Shown: positions 1 to 8,796 of the stretch, piece after piece | How positions within the stretch are numbered: position 1 is the first letter of the stretch | Layout: every line of letters begins with the position of its first letter | Assembly (NCBI RefSeq): GCF_001698225.1 | Contig: NZ_CP016594.1 | Location: 4,898,001-4,962,000, forward strand | Length of the DNA: 64,000 bases | Direction: 5' to 3' | Source: Gordonia terrae | Lineage (GTDB): Bacteria; Actinomycetota; Actinomycetes; Mycobacteriales; Mycobacteriaceae | Notes under the pieces: model-generated | What the model was told of the DNA's origin: nothing | The model's database searches: none | The model's input: only the letters and a program-made list of their open reading frames with translations | Translations under genes and position numbers: made by a program

Positions 1-749
1 ATGATCTCCGAGACATTGTCGGCCGCAAACGCTTCCGCGATCCACTCACGCTGCTCGGCGAGTTCGGAGGCCGGCGCGTCGACGGCGTGGGCGGACAACG
101 CCGCCTCGACACCCGACTCGCCGATCGCGGCGAGAAACGCCGGGAGGGACTCGGACGGGACGAAGTGGTCGGCCAGCCCCATCGCGATGGCGTCGGCGCC
201 GCGCAGGTGACCGGCGGTGAGACCGGCGTACGTTCCGAGTCCGTCCGGAACGCGCGAAAGAAGATGAGTGCCACCGACATCGGGAACGAATCCGATACCC
301 ACCTCGGGCATCGCGAGCTTCGTGCGGTCGGTGACGACACGGATGTCGCCGTGCGCGGAGACTCCGACACCGCCGCCCATCACGATGCCGTCCATGATCG
401 CGACGTACGGCTTGGGGTAGCCCGAGATCAGCGCGTTCAGCCGGTATTCGTCGAACCAGAACTTCGCCGACGGCGACTGCTCGGCATCACGGTCGGTCGA
501 CTCGGGATTCCCGCTGAGCGCGGACGCGTCGCGATGGATGGCGACGATGTCGCCACCGGCGCAGAGCCCCCGTTCACCGGCACCGGAGAGAACGACGGCC
601 TCGACCGCGTCATCGTCGGCCCAGGCCGCGAGGTGTTCGGCCATCGAGCCGACCATCTCGTGATCGATTGCGTTGATGGACTTCGGACGGTTCAGGACCA
701 GCGACCGCGCCGACCCGTTCTTCTCCGTCACGACCGATGGTTCCGACAC
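1..749 (-). CDS. 3-hydroxyisobutyryl-CoA hydrolase-like crotonase, 3' end cut by window edge
   Basis: A crotonase-fold enzyme read from a GTG at 749-747, with AGGAG seven bases upstream; the C-terminus lies off the left edge. The N-terminal 249 residues are present. Visible signatures are LNRPKSINA near residue 20, the oxyanion-hole segment GLCAGGDI near 60, GGGVGVSAHGD in the second oxyanion loop, and MPEVGIGFVPDVGG followed by a leucine-serine-arginine stretch. The extended MPEVGIGF..DVGG form, together with LTAGHLRGADA, is what distinguishes 3-hydroxyisobutyryl-CoA hydrolases (valine degradation) from ordinary enoyl-CoA hydratases. The first call is hydrolase and the alternative is a generic enoyl-CoA hydratase/isomerase. 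It is divergent from the siderophore-interacting protein gene, with about 100 bases between the starts. Confidence 0.8.
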   Translation of the reverse strand, partial: MSEPSVVTEKNGSARSLVLNRPKSINAIDHEMVGSMAEHLAAWADDDAVEAVVLSGAGERGLCAGGDIVAIHRDASALSGNPESTDRDAEQSPSAKFWFDEYRLNALISGYPKPYVAIMDGIVMGGGVGVSAHGDIRVVTDRTKLAMPEVGIGFVPDVGGTHLLSRVPDGLGTYAGLTAGHLRGADAIAMGLADHFVPSESLPAFLAAIGESGVEAALSAHAVDAPASELAEQREWIAEAFAADNVSEI

Positions 750-834
750 GGACGAACTCCTCTCCACACCGACAGACGTCGCAGATGGTTCTTCTCAGAT
801 AGTTGCATATCCTAGTAACCCGGGTCCAGACAAG

Positions 835-853
835 TCAGGTTAGGGTTACCTCA
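835..853 (+). promoter_or_regulatory. Iron box (IdeR/DtxR operator)
   Basis: TCAGGTTAGGGTTACCTCA matches 15 of 19 positions of the actinobacterial IdeR/DtxR consensus TTAGGTTAGGCTAACCTAA. It runs up to and includes the A of the start codon of the siderophore-interacting protein gene at 853. Iron-loaded IdeR bound here would block transcription or early elongation. An upstream TATCCT at 808-813 is a possible -10 element. The match is seen directly; repression by iron is inferred from the family. Confidence 0.8.
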
Positions 854-1725
854 TGGGCTACTCCAGAGCACGCGTTGCCGACGTCGCCGACCTGACGCCC
901 AATCTGCGTCGTATCGTCTTCGACGTGGCCGATCTGCCAGGACTCGGCTTGCCCGGCGGCGCCGACGAAGCCGTGGGCATCTACTTCCCACACGACCCCG
1001 AGCGTGTCACACCGGATATGGAATGTCGTGACGGCACGTGGGCCTACTACGACATCGACCCGGCACCCGACGGCCGGAACTACTCGATCCGGTCGGTCGA
1101 CCACTCCGCCTGCACCATGGTCGTCGACTTCGTCATCCATGCGGCCGGCCCCGCGACGCTGTGGGCGCAACGCGCCGAGGCGGGGCATGACGTGGTGATG
1201 ACGCATGCGCGGAGCTGGTACGCGCCACCCGCCGGCGTCGAACGCCTGATCCTCGCCGCCGATCTCGCCGGGCTCCCCGCTCTGGCACGCATCCTCGACG
1301 AACTGCCGTCGACCGACGGGGTGACCGCCGTGGTCGAGGTGCCCGCGCCGAGCGAACTGTCCTACCTACCCGAGCGGGATGTCGAGTTGATCACGCTCGT
1401 CGGCGGAAACTCCCGTACGCCGAGCCGGCTTGCCGACACGGTCTGCGGGCTCACCCTGCCGGACTCCGGCGCGTACTGCTGGTTCGCCGGCGAGGCAGCG
1501 GAGTCGCGCGCGATTCGCAAGCACCTGCGCGGCAATCTTCGCTGGGACCGCGGGTCCTACGACGTCATCGGCTACTGGCGTGTCGACGCCGAGCGCTGGA
1601 CGCAGGCCTATGTACAACGAGGCGCCGAACTGTTCGCCGTCTATCGTCAGGCGCTCGAAGACGGCAAGAGCGAGAAGCAGGCTTCGGAGGAGTTCGACGA
1701 GGCGCTCGAACGGGCGGGGCTGTAG
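853..1725 (+). CDS. Siderophore-interacting protein (FAD/NAD(P)H ferric-siderophore reductase)
   Basis: A 290-residue cytoplasmic flavoprotein of the ViuB/SIP family, which reduces ferric siderophores to release iron in the cell. The N-terminal FAD-binding barrel contains the RNYSIRS motif near residue 78 (the RxYS FAD signature). It is followed by a C-terminal SIP domain with LAADLAGLPALARIL near 140 and CWFAGEAAESRAIRKHLR near 215. Length and motifs are typical of the family. An iron box overlaps the ATG, so the gene should be derepressed in low iron. There is no convincing Shine-Dalgarno, which suggests a leaderless or near-leaderless message. It converges on the SDR gene with only 13 bases between the stops. 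Confidence 0.92.
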   Translation: MGYSRARVADVADLTPNLRRIVFDVADLPGLGLPGGADEAVGIYFPHDPERVTPDMECRDGTWAYYDIDPAPDGRNYSIRSVDHSACTMVVDFVIHAAGPATLWAQRAEAGHDVVMTHARSWYAPPAGVERLILAADLAGLPALARILDELPSTDGVTAVVEVPAPSELSYLPERDVELITLVGGNSRTPSRLADTVCGLTLPDSGAYCWFAGEAAESRAIRKHLRGNLRWDRGSYDVIGYWRVDAERWTQAYVQRGAELFAVYRQALEDGKSEKQASEEFDEALERAGL

Positions 1726-1738
1726 GCGCGACCCACCA

Positions 1739-2608
1739 CTAGTACTCCGCGACCATTCCCCTCCTTGGGGCGCGGTACATCGTCCACAGGAACCGTGGCA
1801 CCGCCCGCAGTGGCAGCCGAGACGGCCAGTCGCGTGCGCGCATGAGGGCATCGGTGCCGCCGTCGACGGTGACGACCGCGCCGGCCATGAAATCGGCCGC
1901 CGGCGACAGCATGAGCAGGACCCAGGACGCGAGTTGCCCTGGAGTCCCGTACTCGCGCACCGGCACCGGGAACGACTTCACGTGTCCGCCCTGCGGACTG
2001 TCGAGTTGGGACTGCAGCAGTGGCGTCATCACCGGGCCCGGCGCGATGACGTTGACGCGGATACCGGCGCCCGCCCACTCGGCCGCTGTGCCATGGATAC
2101 GGCACCACTGCGTGATCGCGATCTTCGACGACGCATACGCGACGGGGCCGGTGACGCCCCGTCGGCGTCGGATCACCCGGGTGGCCCCCTCGGGGTCGTC
2201 GTTGAGCAGTCGGCGTATCGCGGACATCGGCACCAGCGGCGTCACCGTCGTCGAATTGGAGCCGAACACAACCACTTTCGACTTCGTACCGGCGGCCAGC
2301 GCCGAACGCCAGGCGGTCAGCAGGTCGGTCACGCCGAACACGTTGACCTCGACGATCTCCCGTTCCCGCCCAGCCGCGGGGCCCATGCCTGCGGCCAGCA
2401 CGGCCCCGTCGAGCCGCCCGCCGGATCGGGCGAGGACCTCATCGGCCGCGCCGCGTCGACCCTCGGGTGTCGACAGATCGGCGATGACCTCGGCGTCTCG
2501 CTGATCGACCCCGATCACGGTGTGCCCCTCCGCGCGCAGGGCCGCGGCCACCGACGCACCCATCCCCGACGCCGAACCGGTCACCACGTATGTGCCGGCC
2601 GAGGTCAC
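1739..2608 (-). CDS. Short-chain dehydrogenase/reductase
   Basis: A classical NAD(P)-dependent SDR of 289 residues. The Rossmann signature TGSASGMG sits at residues 10-17, and the catalytic YASSK motif is near 150, preceded by a long insertion after the serine strand. MTPLL and VVTVDGG follow near the C-terminus, as in hydroxysteroid/3-oxoacyl reductase-like members. It starts at a GTG whose last two bases belong to the stop codon of the upstream MarR gene (GTGA), so the two are translationally coupled. The substrate is unknown. The coupling to MarR and the divergent drug-type MFS pump suggests a small detoxification or xenobiotic-response unit. Confidence 0.88.
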   Translation of the reverse strand: MTSAGTYVVTGSASGMGASVAAALRAEGHTVIGVDQRDAEVIADLSTPEGRRGAADEVLARSGGRLDGAVLAAGMGPAAGREREIVEVNVFGVTDLLTAWRSALAAGTKSKVVVFGSNSTTVTPLVPMSAIRRLLNDDPEGATRVIRRRRGVTGPVAYASSKIAITQWCRIHGTAAEWAGAGIRVNVIAPGPVMTPLLQSQLDSPQGGHVKSFPVPVREYGTPGQLASWVLLMLSPAADFMAGAVVTVDGGTDALMRARDWPSRLPLRAVPRFLWTMYRAPRRGMVAEY

Positions 2609-3096
2609 GCCGATCCTTTTTTCCCGGTGTCGGATTCGTCGGTGGCGCCGTGCCGGTGCTGGGTCCGTTCGTACGCGTCGTTGAAGGCGCGCAGTTCGTC
2701 GAGCAGCGCCTGCGGGGAGCCGGGGGCCAGGTCGGCGAAGACCTGCTCGAGACGCTCGGCACGCAGCAGGCCGTCGCGCCGGAACGCCGCCCGCCCGGAT
2801 TCGGTGGGACGGATCATCTTCGACAGCGAATCCTCGACCTCGAACCGCTCCACATACCCGTGTTTGATGGCGGCGTTGACCTGGCGGTTGACCGTCGACT
2901 GCTCGAGTTCGAGGTCGGCGGTCAGCTCCCGCAACGTGCGCGGCCGTCCGTCGGAGAGAACCCAGAGGATCGCGAAAGCCGAGCGTTCCAGCCCGACGCC
3001 GGGGTGCACCAGGCTGCGACGCCGTGACATCCGCAGCAGTTCCTGCGCCAGGTCACGATGCACCGGCGACTGCCAGGGCGCGTGGTCCTCCGACAT
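2605..3096 (-). CDS. MarR-family transcriptional regulator
   Basis: A 163-residue winged-helix regulator starting MSEDHAPW, with GGAGG four bases before the ATG at 3096. The winged-helix core lies around residues 40-100, with the segments FAILWVLSDGRPRTLRELT and LEQSTVNRQVNAAI as wing and recognition helix, followed by RPTESGRAAF. Family members repress divergent transporters and sense small aromatic or lipophilic ligands. It shares a 93-base gap with the divergent MFS gene and overlaps the SDR start, so it probably controls both. An in-frame open extension upstream of 3096 crosses the promoter region and the MFS gene and is not real coding sequence. Confidence 0.88.
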   Translation of the reverse strand: MSEDHAPWQSPVHRDLAQELLRMSRRRSLVHPGVGLERSAFAILWVLSDGRPRTLRELTADLELEQSTVNRQVNAAIKHGYVERFEVEDSLSKMIRPTESGRAAFRRDGLLRAERLEQVFADLAPGSPQALLDELRAFNDAYERTQHRHGATDESDTGKKGSA

Positions 3097-3189
3097 CTCT
3101 CCTCCATCTGTCGACGTGGACAATCTACTGTCCGATTTGCGTGTGTACATTACATATGTATGCTGCATACCTCGAAGGAGGTCTCTCCC
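3097..3189. promoter_or_regulatory. MarR/MFS divergent promoter with candidate operator
   Basis: This 93-base gap is much more AT-rich than its surroundings. It holds the perfect palindrome TACATATGTA at 3151-3160 and an inverted pair GGAC/GTCC around 3119-3134. Both are plausible MarR dimer sites lying between the two starts. AAGGAGG, eight bases before the ATG at 3190, is the ribosome site of the MFS gene. The operator role is inferred from position only. Confidence 0.5.
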
Positions 3190-4671
3190 ATGGGCCAAGT
3201 ACGAGGTTCGGCACCCGAACTGACCGACGACGCGTCGGACGCCATCGAGATGGCACCCGCGGGCGCCATCGGCAGCGTCGTGGTGCTCTGTTTCGGCGGT
3301 CTGGTCGCCTCGCTGATGCAGACGCTGATCATCCCGATCCAGCCCGACCTGCCCCGTCTCCTCGGGACGTCGATCGGCAACGCCTCCTGGATCATCACCG
3401 CCACCCTGCTCGCCGCCGCCGTGGCCATGCCGATCGCCGGACGCCTCGGCGACATGTTCGGCAAGCAGCGCGTCCTGCTGGTGAGCGCGGTGCTGCTCAC
3501 TCTCGGTTCGCTGATCTGCGCGCTGGGCGATTCGCTCATCCCGCTGATCATCGGGCGCGGCGTGCAGGGCCTGGCCATGGGTTTCATCCCCGTCGGGATG
3601 AGCCTCATCCGCGAGATCACCCCACCCCGGATCACCTCGATGGCCGTCGCCGCGATGAGCGCGACCCTCGGTGTCGGTGGCGCGATCGGCCTGCCGCTGG
3701 CGGCGTGGATCGTGCAGACCTGGAACTGGCATGCGCTGTTCTATGTGGCTGCCGGCCTCGGCGTCCTCGTCACGCTGGCGGTGCTGATCCTGGTCCCGCG
3801 CGTCAACGACGCCGCCGGCGGTCGCATCGACATCCCCGGCGCCATCGGCCTGGCCGTGGGTCTGTCCGCCTTCCTCATCGCGGTGTCGAAGGCCAACGAC
3901 TGGGGCTGGACGTCCGGCGCCACACTGGGACTGGGCATCGGCGGGATCGTCGTCCTGGTCGGTTGGGGATTCGTCGAACTGCGCCGGAGTGAGCCGCTCG
4001 TCGACCTGCGCACCACCGCACGGCCCGCCGTCCTGCTGACCAACATCGCCGCCGCGGCAATCGGATTCGGCATGATGGCCCAGTCCATCGTGCTGCCGAT
4101 GCTGCTGCGCCTACCCGAGGCCACCGGTTACGGCCTGGGGCAGTCGCTTCTGGCCGCAGGTCTGTGGATGGCGCCCGGCGGACTGATGATGATGATCTTC
4201 GCGCCCGTCTCGGGCATCCTCATCAACCGGATCGGCGCCAAGATCACGCTCGCCATCGGCGCCGCCATTCTGGGATGCGGCTACCTGCTCGCGTTCTTCC
4301 TCATGGACGCCGCGTGGAAGTTGATGCTGGCCTCGATCGTGTGCGCCATCGGAGTGGGCGTCGGCTACGCGGCGATGCCGACCCTGATCATGGGGTCGGT
4401 CCCGGCCACGGAAGCCGGCGCCGCGGTGGGTCTCAACGGACTCATGCGTTCGTTGGGCACCACCATCGCCTCCGCCGTGATGGCGCTGATCCTGGCCAGC
4501 GCCACGATCTCGCTGGGCGGCACCGAGGTGCCCGACGAGTCGACGTTCACCTGGTGCTTCCTCGTCGCCGCGGCCGCCGCCTTCGTCGGCATGGCGATCA
4601 CACTGACCATCCCCTCGCGTCGCGGATCGTCGAATGTGCCCGAGGAGCAGCCCCTTCCGGCTCGGGGTTGA
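3190..4671 (+). CDS. MFS transporter, DHA2 (EmrB/QacA-like) drug efflux type
   Basis: A 493-residue inner-membrane proton antiporter. Start MGQVRGSAPEL was chosen because GGAGG lies eight bases upstream. The first helix begins near residue 30. Motif A (GRLGDMFGKQR) follows helix 2, and motif C-like GVGGAIGLPLAAWI lies in helix 5. The length and about fourteen hydrophobic segments match the DHA2 family. Its head-to-head position with a MarR regulator suggests ligand-induced export of a toxic organic compound. The charged C-terminal tail is short. Its stop is followed by a palindromic repeat that separates it from the convergent GntR gene. Confidence 0.9.
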   Translation: MGQVRGSAPELTDDASDAIEMAPAGAIGSVVVLCFGGLVASLMQTLIIPIQPDLPRLLGTSIGNASWIITATLLAAAVAMPIAGRLGDMFGKQRVLLVSAVLLTLGSLICALGDSLIPLIIGRGVQGLAMGFIPVGMSLIREITPPRITSMAVAAMSATLGVGGAIGLPLAAWIVQTWNWHALFYVAAGLGVLVTLAVLILVPRVNDAAGGRIDIPGAIGLAVGLSAFLIAVSKANDWGWTSGATLGLGIGGIVVLVGWGFVELRRSEPLVDLRTTARPAVLLTNIAAAAIGFGMMAQSIVLPMLLRLPEATGYGLGQSLLAAGLWMAPGGLMMMIFAPVSGILINRIGAKITLAIGAAILGCGYLLAFFLMDAAWKLMLASIVCAIGVGVGYAAMPTLIMGSVPATEAGAAVGLNGLMRSLGTTIASAVMALILASATISLGGTEVPDESTFTWCFLVAAAAAFVGMAITLTIPSRRGSSNVPEEQPLPARG

Positions 4672-4710
4672 CAGGGATACCGCCACCTGAGGCCCGGCGA
4701 GCCACCAACC

Positions 4711-4818
4711 GCTCCCTGAGGTGCGAGCTTGCGAGCGTCACGAAGGGTCTCGCAACCTGGACCACCAGACCCTTCGTGACGCGCCCTCCGCAAGCTCCGG
4801 GCGCTCCTCAGGGAGCAG
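4711..4818. repeat. Intergenic palindromic repeat (type B) between convergent genes
   Basis: The left arm begins GCTCCCTGAGGTGCGAGC and the right arm ends GGGCGCTCCTCAGGGAGC. In the middle, CACGAAGGGTCT (4739-4750) pairs with AGACCCTTCGTG across a 16-base loop. The whole can fold into a long interrupted hairpin. The right arm (4767-4818) recurs at 48959-49010 with one difference in 52 bases. It sits at the MFS/GntR convergent junction and overlaps the last four codons of the GntR gene. It probably acts as a bidirectional terminator. Confidence 0.8.
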
Positions 4819-5554
4819 AACGCCTGCGCAGAGTCACCCGGTACGTGTAGTGCTCGGGGAGGAAGTGGCTGACGGCGAGTTCGACTGCCCGACCCCGTGA
4901 GTCGGTGTACAACCGGTCGACGCGCAGCACCGCGTGTCCGACGGGGCATCCGAGTCGGGCGGCGGTCCCGGCGTCGGCGACGGTGGCGGTGATCGACTGC
5001 GCGCACTCCTCGATCGGATGCACCAGATGGGGTTCGAGCAGTCCGATCATCGTGTGTTCGCTGCGCGCACCGGCTTCGACCTCGGGGGCGTCGATCACCA
5101 GGCGCGCGACCGACTCCGGCCACCACACGGTGGTCACGACGAACGGGACCCCGTCGTGAAAGCGCTGGAAGACGATGCGGTACGCCACGTCGGTGTCCAG
5201 TCGCAACCGTCCCGCGGCTTCGAGATCGACTCGGCGCGCGGGTGCTTCGAGGACCTGCATCTCGGTGTCCGCGGACAGGTTCATCAGGTCTTCGATCGAA
5301 CCCAGTTGGCGCAGGTACTGTCCCGCGTTCTCGGTCGCGAAGGTCCCGCGGCCGGGGACGCGGTAGACCGAGCCCTCGGTCACCAGCTCCAGGAATGCGC
5401 GGCGGACGGTCTGCCGACTGAGCCCGTGTTCCTGCGACAGTTCGGATTCGGTGGGCAAGCGGACGCCGCCGGCATATCTCCCCGCGACGATCTGTGAGCG
5501 CAGCTCGGCGGCCAGCGTCTTGTACGCAGGCGCGGACTGATCTGGCTCGTCCAT
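4808..5554 (-). CDS. GntR-family regulator, HutC/UTRA type
   Basis: A 248-residue repressor. The N-terminal GntR winged helix spans about residues 10-75 (LPTESELSQEHGLSRQTVRRAF), and a C-terminal UTRA ligand domain covers about 95-240. ATG at 5554 is preferred over an in-frame GTG at 5563 because GGAG sits at a usable distance only from the ATG. It lies 36 bases downstream of the acyl-CoA dehydrogenase gene on the same strand and probably controls that gene and the divergent lyase operon. The last residues, SAP plus the stop, are encoded by the palindromic repeat, so the C-terminus may have been reset by repeat insertion. Confidence 0.88.
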   Translation of the reverse strand: MDEPDQSAPAYKTLAAELRSQIVAGRYAGGVRLPTESELSQEHGLSRQTVRRAFLELVTEGSVYRVPGRGTFATENAGQYLRQLGSIEDLMNLSADTEMQVLEAPARRVDLEAAGRLRLDTDVAYRIVFQRFHDGVPFVVTTVWWPESVARLVIDAPEVEAGARSEHTMIGLLEPHLVHPIEECAQSITATVADAGTAARLGCPVGHAVLRVDRLYTDSRGRAVELAVSHFLPEHYTYRVTLRRRSAP

Positions 5555-5590
5555 GGAACCCACTCTCCGGCCGGGTCGACGCTCGTCGAC

Positions 5591-6742
5591 TCAGATACCG
5601 CCGCGCGAGACGAGCTGGGCCGCGATCACGTTGCGCTGGATCTCGTTGGTGCCCTCCCCCACGATCATCAGCGGTGCGTCGCGGAAGTACCGCTCCACAT
5701 CGAACTCGGTGGAGTAGCCGTAGCCGCCGTGGATGCGCACCGCGTTCAGGGCGATCTCCATGGCCACCTCCGAGGCGTAGAGCTTGGCCATGCCCGCCTC
5801 CATGTCGCAGCGTTCGCCCTTGTCGTACTGCTCGGCGGCGTGCCAGGTCAGCTGCCGCGCCGCGGTGAGCTTGGTGGCCATGTCCGCCAGATAGTTGCCG
5901 ATCGACTGATGCTTCCAGATGGGCTGCCCGAACGACTCCCGTTGCTGCGCATACGCCAGCGAGTCCTCCAACGCTGCGGTCGCCACCCCGAGCGCGCGGC
6001 ACGCCACCTGGATGCGGCCGGTCTCCAGACCCTTCATCATCTGGCCGAACCCCTTGCCGGGAACCTCGCCCAGGATCGCCGACCGCGGTGCGCGATAACC
6101 GTCGAAAGACAGCTCGCAGCTCTCGACGCCCTTGTAACCGAGCTTGGGCAGGTCGCGTGAGACGGTCAGTCCCGGACCGTGTTCGACGAGCACGATCGAG
6201 ATGCCCCGGTGCCGTGGCTGCGCTCCCGGATCGGTCTTGCACATCAAGGCGATCAACCCGGAGCGTCGCGCGTTGCTGATCCAGGTCTTCGACCCACTGA
6301 TGACCAGATCGTCTCCGTCGACCTTCGCGACGGTCGTCATCGCCTGCAGGTCCGATCCCCCGCCCGGCTCGGTCAGCGCCATCGTTGCCCGAATCTCGCC
6401 CGTCGCCATCCGCGGCAGATACTGCTGCTGCTGCTCCGCGGTGCCGAACAGCGTGAGGAGCTTCGCGACCACGGTGTGCCCGCCCATCGCCCCGGCCAGA
6501 CTCATCCATCCGCGCGCGAGCTCTTGGGTGACCCGCGCGTAGCACGGCATCGACACCGGCGAGCCGCCGAACTCCTCGGGAACGGCAAGTCCGTAGATCC
6601 CGATCTGCTTCATCTGATCGATCCACTTCTCGGGATAGGAGTTGGCGTGCTCGACCTCCTGCACGGAGGGCCTGACCTCCCGGTCGACGAACGACCGCAC
6701 GGTGTCGACCAGGAATGACTCTTCGGCGGACAGCGTGCTCAT
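5591..6742 (-). CDS. Acyl-CoA dehydrogenase
   Basis: A 383-residue FAD enzyme that oxidises an acyl-CoA to the enoyl-CoA. Family motifs are present: MALTEPGGGSDL near 125, ISGSKTWISNARR near 150, LEDSLAYAQQRESFGQPIWKHQSI near 240, and GGYGYSTEFDVERYFRDAPLMIVGEGTNEIQRNVIAAQL at the C-terminus, which carries the catalytic glutamate (EGTNE). The start is MSTLSAEES at 6742, with AGGGA upstream. It is divergent from the CitE/MaoC/CoA-transferase operon and upstream of GntR. Together they can activate, oxidise, hydrate and cleave a branched dicarboxylyl-CoA, so the substrate may be such an intermediate rather than a plain fatty acid. Confidence 0.9.
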   Translation of the reverse strand: MSTLSAEESFLVDTVRSFVDREVRPSVQEVEHANSYPEKWIDQMKQIGIYGLAVPEEFGGSPVSMPCYARVTQELARGWMSLAGAMGGHTVVAKLLTLFGTAEQQQQYLPRMATGEIRATMALTEPGGGSDLQAMTTVAKVDGDDLVISGSKTWISNARRSGLIALMCKTDPGAQPRHRGISIVLVEHGPGLTVSRDLPKLGYKGVESCELSFDGYRAPRSAILGEVPGKGFGQMMKGLETGRIQVACRALGVATAALEDSLAYAQQRESFGQPIWKHQSIGNYLADMATKLTAARQLTWHAAEQYDKGERCDMEAGMAKLYASEVAMEIALNAVRIHGGYGYSTEFDVERYFRDAPLMIVGEGTNEIQRNVIAAQLVSRGGI

Positions 6743-6895
6743 GACGGGTTCCCTACGACGTGCGGTCAGATTTGTACGGCCATTTTGTCCACCGGAACGG
6801 TCGCTGTCAACACTTCCAATGTAGGCGTCGGTCTGATAGAACCGGAACGGCATCGAATTTGGCCGCACATTTGACCTCACACCTTTGGAGCAGCA

Positions 6896-7729
6896 GTGCA
6901 GAGAAGACGAGCCGTCCTGGTCGCGCCGGCCTCCGACGACCGCAAGGCCCGCAAGGCCCTGGGCTCGATCGCCGACGAAGTGGTCCTCGACCTCGAAGAC
7001 GCGGTGACTCCGCCGAACAAGGACTCCGCGCGCGCGGCGGCCGCCGACCTCGTCGCCGAATTCGGTGCCGAACGCGCGATCTCATTGCGCATCAACGCCA
7101 TCGACACACCCTGGGCTGCCGCCGACCTCGCCGCGTGTGCACAGATGCCGAACCTGTCGTCGGTCGTGCTGCCGAAGGCCGACTCGCCTGCCGACCTCCG
7201 GTCCGCCGACGAACAGCTCGGCCGAGCCCCGGTCCGTCTGCAGGCGCTGCTCGAATCGCCCCGCGGCATCCGCGACGCGGGTGCGATCTGCGCCGCCACC
7301 ACCAGGCTGGACGCCGTCCTCATCGGATACGCCGATCTCGCCGCGTCGCTGGGACGCAGCTCCGGCCTGCCGATGCAGACCTGGCACGTAGTCCAGGACT
7401 CGGTGCTGCTCGCCGCCCGTGCGGCCGGCGTCGACGTCATCGACGGACCGCATCTGACCATCGCCGACGACGACACCTTCCGCGACGCCAAGCGCTGGGT
7501 ACGCGACCTCGGCTTCGACGGCACCTGGGTCATCCACCCGGCGCAGCTGCAGTCCGCGATCGAGATTTTCACCCCGGACGCCGGGGCCGTGGAGGACGCA
7601 CGCCGGGTGCTCGACGCGCTCGAGAAGGCCGCCGCCGCGGGTGCCGGCGCCGCCGAACTCGACGGCCGGATGCTCGACGAGGCGCTGGCCGTGTCCGCGC
7701 GGCGCGTCCTCGCGAAGGCAGCCGAATGA
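6896..7729 (+). CDS. HpcH/HpaI (CitE-like) CoA-ester lyase
   Basis: A 277-residue TIM-barrel lyase of the citrate-lyase-beta/malyl-CoA lyase family. It starts at GTG with GGAG five bases upstream. Hallmarks are VLDLEDAVTPPNK near residue 35 (metal and CoA site), SLRINAIDTPW near 65, LPKADSP near 90, LQALLESPRG near 115 (metal glutamate) and TWVIHPAQLQ near 215. Family members cleave malyl-CoA, beta-methylmalyl-CoA or citramalyl-CoA. It overlaps the hydratase start by ATGA. In mycobacteria, a CitE-type lyase next to a MaoC-type hydratase performs the last steps of itaconate dissimilation; that parallel is an inference here. Confidence 0.88.
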   Translation: MQRRRAVLVAPASDDRKARKALGSIADEVVLDLEDAVTPPNKDSARAAAADLVAEFGAERAISLRINAIDTPWAAADLAACAQMPNLSSVVLPKADSPADLRSADEQLGRAPVRLQALLESPRGIRDAGAICAATTRLDAVLIGYADLAASLGRSSGLPMQTWHVVQDSVLLAARAAGVDVIDGPHLTIADDDTFRDAKRWVRDLGFDGTWVIHPAQLQSAIEIFTPDAGAVEDARRVLDALEKAAAAGAGAAELDGRMLDEALAVSARRVLAKAAE

Positions 7730-8751
7730 CCTCGCCCGATCGGACCGGCAGCGAGGCCATCGCCGTCGGCGGGCCCTACTTCGACGAGCTCTGCCACGGG
7801 CAGGTCTTCGACGACGCCCCGTCGCTCACGGTGACCGACGGCCTCGCCGCGGCGCACCAGATGATCCTCGGCGATCGTCTACGCCTCGCACTCGACGCGC
7901 ATCTGTCCGATCGGGTGATCCACGGTGGCACGCTCGCTCATCCCGGACTCATCACCGACATCGCGATCGGGCAGTCCACCCTGGCCACCCATCACGTGAA
8001 GGCGAACCTCTTCTACCGCGGCCTGCGGTTCCTGAGCCACCCCCGGATCGGCGACACGCTGACAACCGCGACCGAGGTGGTCGGGCTGCGCGAGAACAAG
8101 TCCAAGCCGGGCCGCGCGCCGACCGGGCTCGCCGCGCTGCACATGGTCACGACCGACCAGCACGGCGCCACCGTCCTCGACTTCTACCGCTGCGCGATGC
8201 TGCCGCTGTCTCCGGATGCCGATCCCGGGCGGACCGTCCACATGGACGACCTGAGCACCATCGGACCGGGAACGGACGTGCCACCGTTCCTCCCCGAGTG
8301 GGACCTGGCGGTCTACCGTACATCCGCACGCGGACAGCACTTCTCGCCCGACCTGGCCGGCCGCTCCTTCACCTCCAGCGCCGACGTGGTGTCCAGCGCG
8401 CCGGAACTCGCCCGGCTCTCGCTGAACATCGCGGCCACCCACCACGATGAGCGGGTGGCCGGCGCGGCCGCCGGCGGACGCCTCGTCTACGGCGGCCACA
8501 CCATCGGACTGGCTCTCGCGCAAGCGAACCGGGCGCTGCCGAACCTGGTGACGGTCATCGGTTGGGACTCGTGCGATCACACCGGCCCGGTACACGAGGG
8601 CGACACCCTCAGTTCGACGATCCTGGTCGAGGAGGCCACGCCGCTGGCCACCGGCGGCGGTGTGCTGCGCCTGCGCTCCACCGTCGTCGCACATGGCGTC
8701 GACGCCGACCGGGATGTCCTGGACTGGCGTTTCCGCGTCCTGATGGCCTGA
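7726..8751 (+). CDS. MaoC-like tandem hotdog hydratase (mesaconyl-/itaconyl-CoA hydratase type)
   Basis: A 341-residue protein with two MaoC-type hotdog halves. FDDAPSLTVTDGLAAAHQMILGDR and LVYGGHTIGLALAQANRALP are typical of beta-methylmalyl-CoA dehydratase/mesaconyl-CoA hydratase relatives. The first half spans roughly residues 15-165 and the second 185-335. It reversibly adds water to a branched enoyl-CoA. It is coupled by ATGA overlap to the lyase and followed 45 bases later by the CoA transferase, so the three form one operon. Exact specificity (mesaconyl-C1, mesaconyl-C4 or itaconyl-CoA) cannot be read from sequence. Confidence 0.85.
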   Translation: MTSPDRTGSEAIAVGGPYFDELCHGQVFDDAPSLTVTDGLAAAHQMILGDRLRLALDAHLSDRVIHGGTLAHPGLITDIAIGQSTLATHHVKANLFYRGLRFLSHPRIGDTLTTATEVVGLRENKSKPGRAPTGLAALHMVTTDQHGATVLDFYRCAMLPLSPDADPGRTVHMDDLSTIGPGTDVPPFLPEWDLAVYRTSARGQHFSPDLAGRSFTSSADVVSSAPELARLSLNIAATHHDERVAGAAAGGRLVYGGHTIGLALAQANRALPNLVTVIGWDSCDHTGPVHEGDTLSSTILVEEATPLATGGGVLRLRSTVVAHGVDADRDVLDWRFRVLMA

Positions 8752-8796
8752 CCTCACTCACCGCACCGCACCCCCCACGTCCCAGGAGTCTGTCGC

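Noticed and set aside
87..815. Plus-strand frame of 242 codons at the left edge
   Set aside because: It is antisense to the crotonase gene, whose minus-strand translation has clear family motifs and a ribosome site.
4365..6626. 753-codon minus-strand frame
   Set aside because: It crosses the end of the MFS gene, the repeat, the GntR gene and most of the acyl-CoA dehydrogenase out of frame; arginine-rich low-complexity translation.
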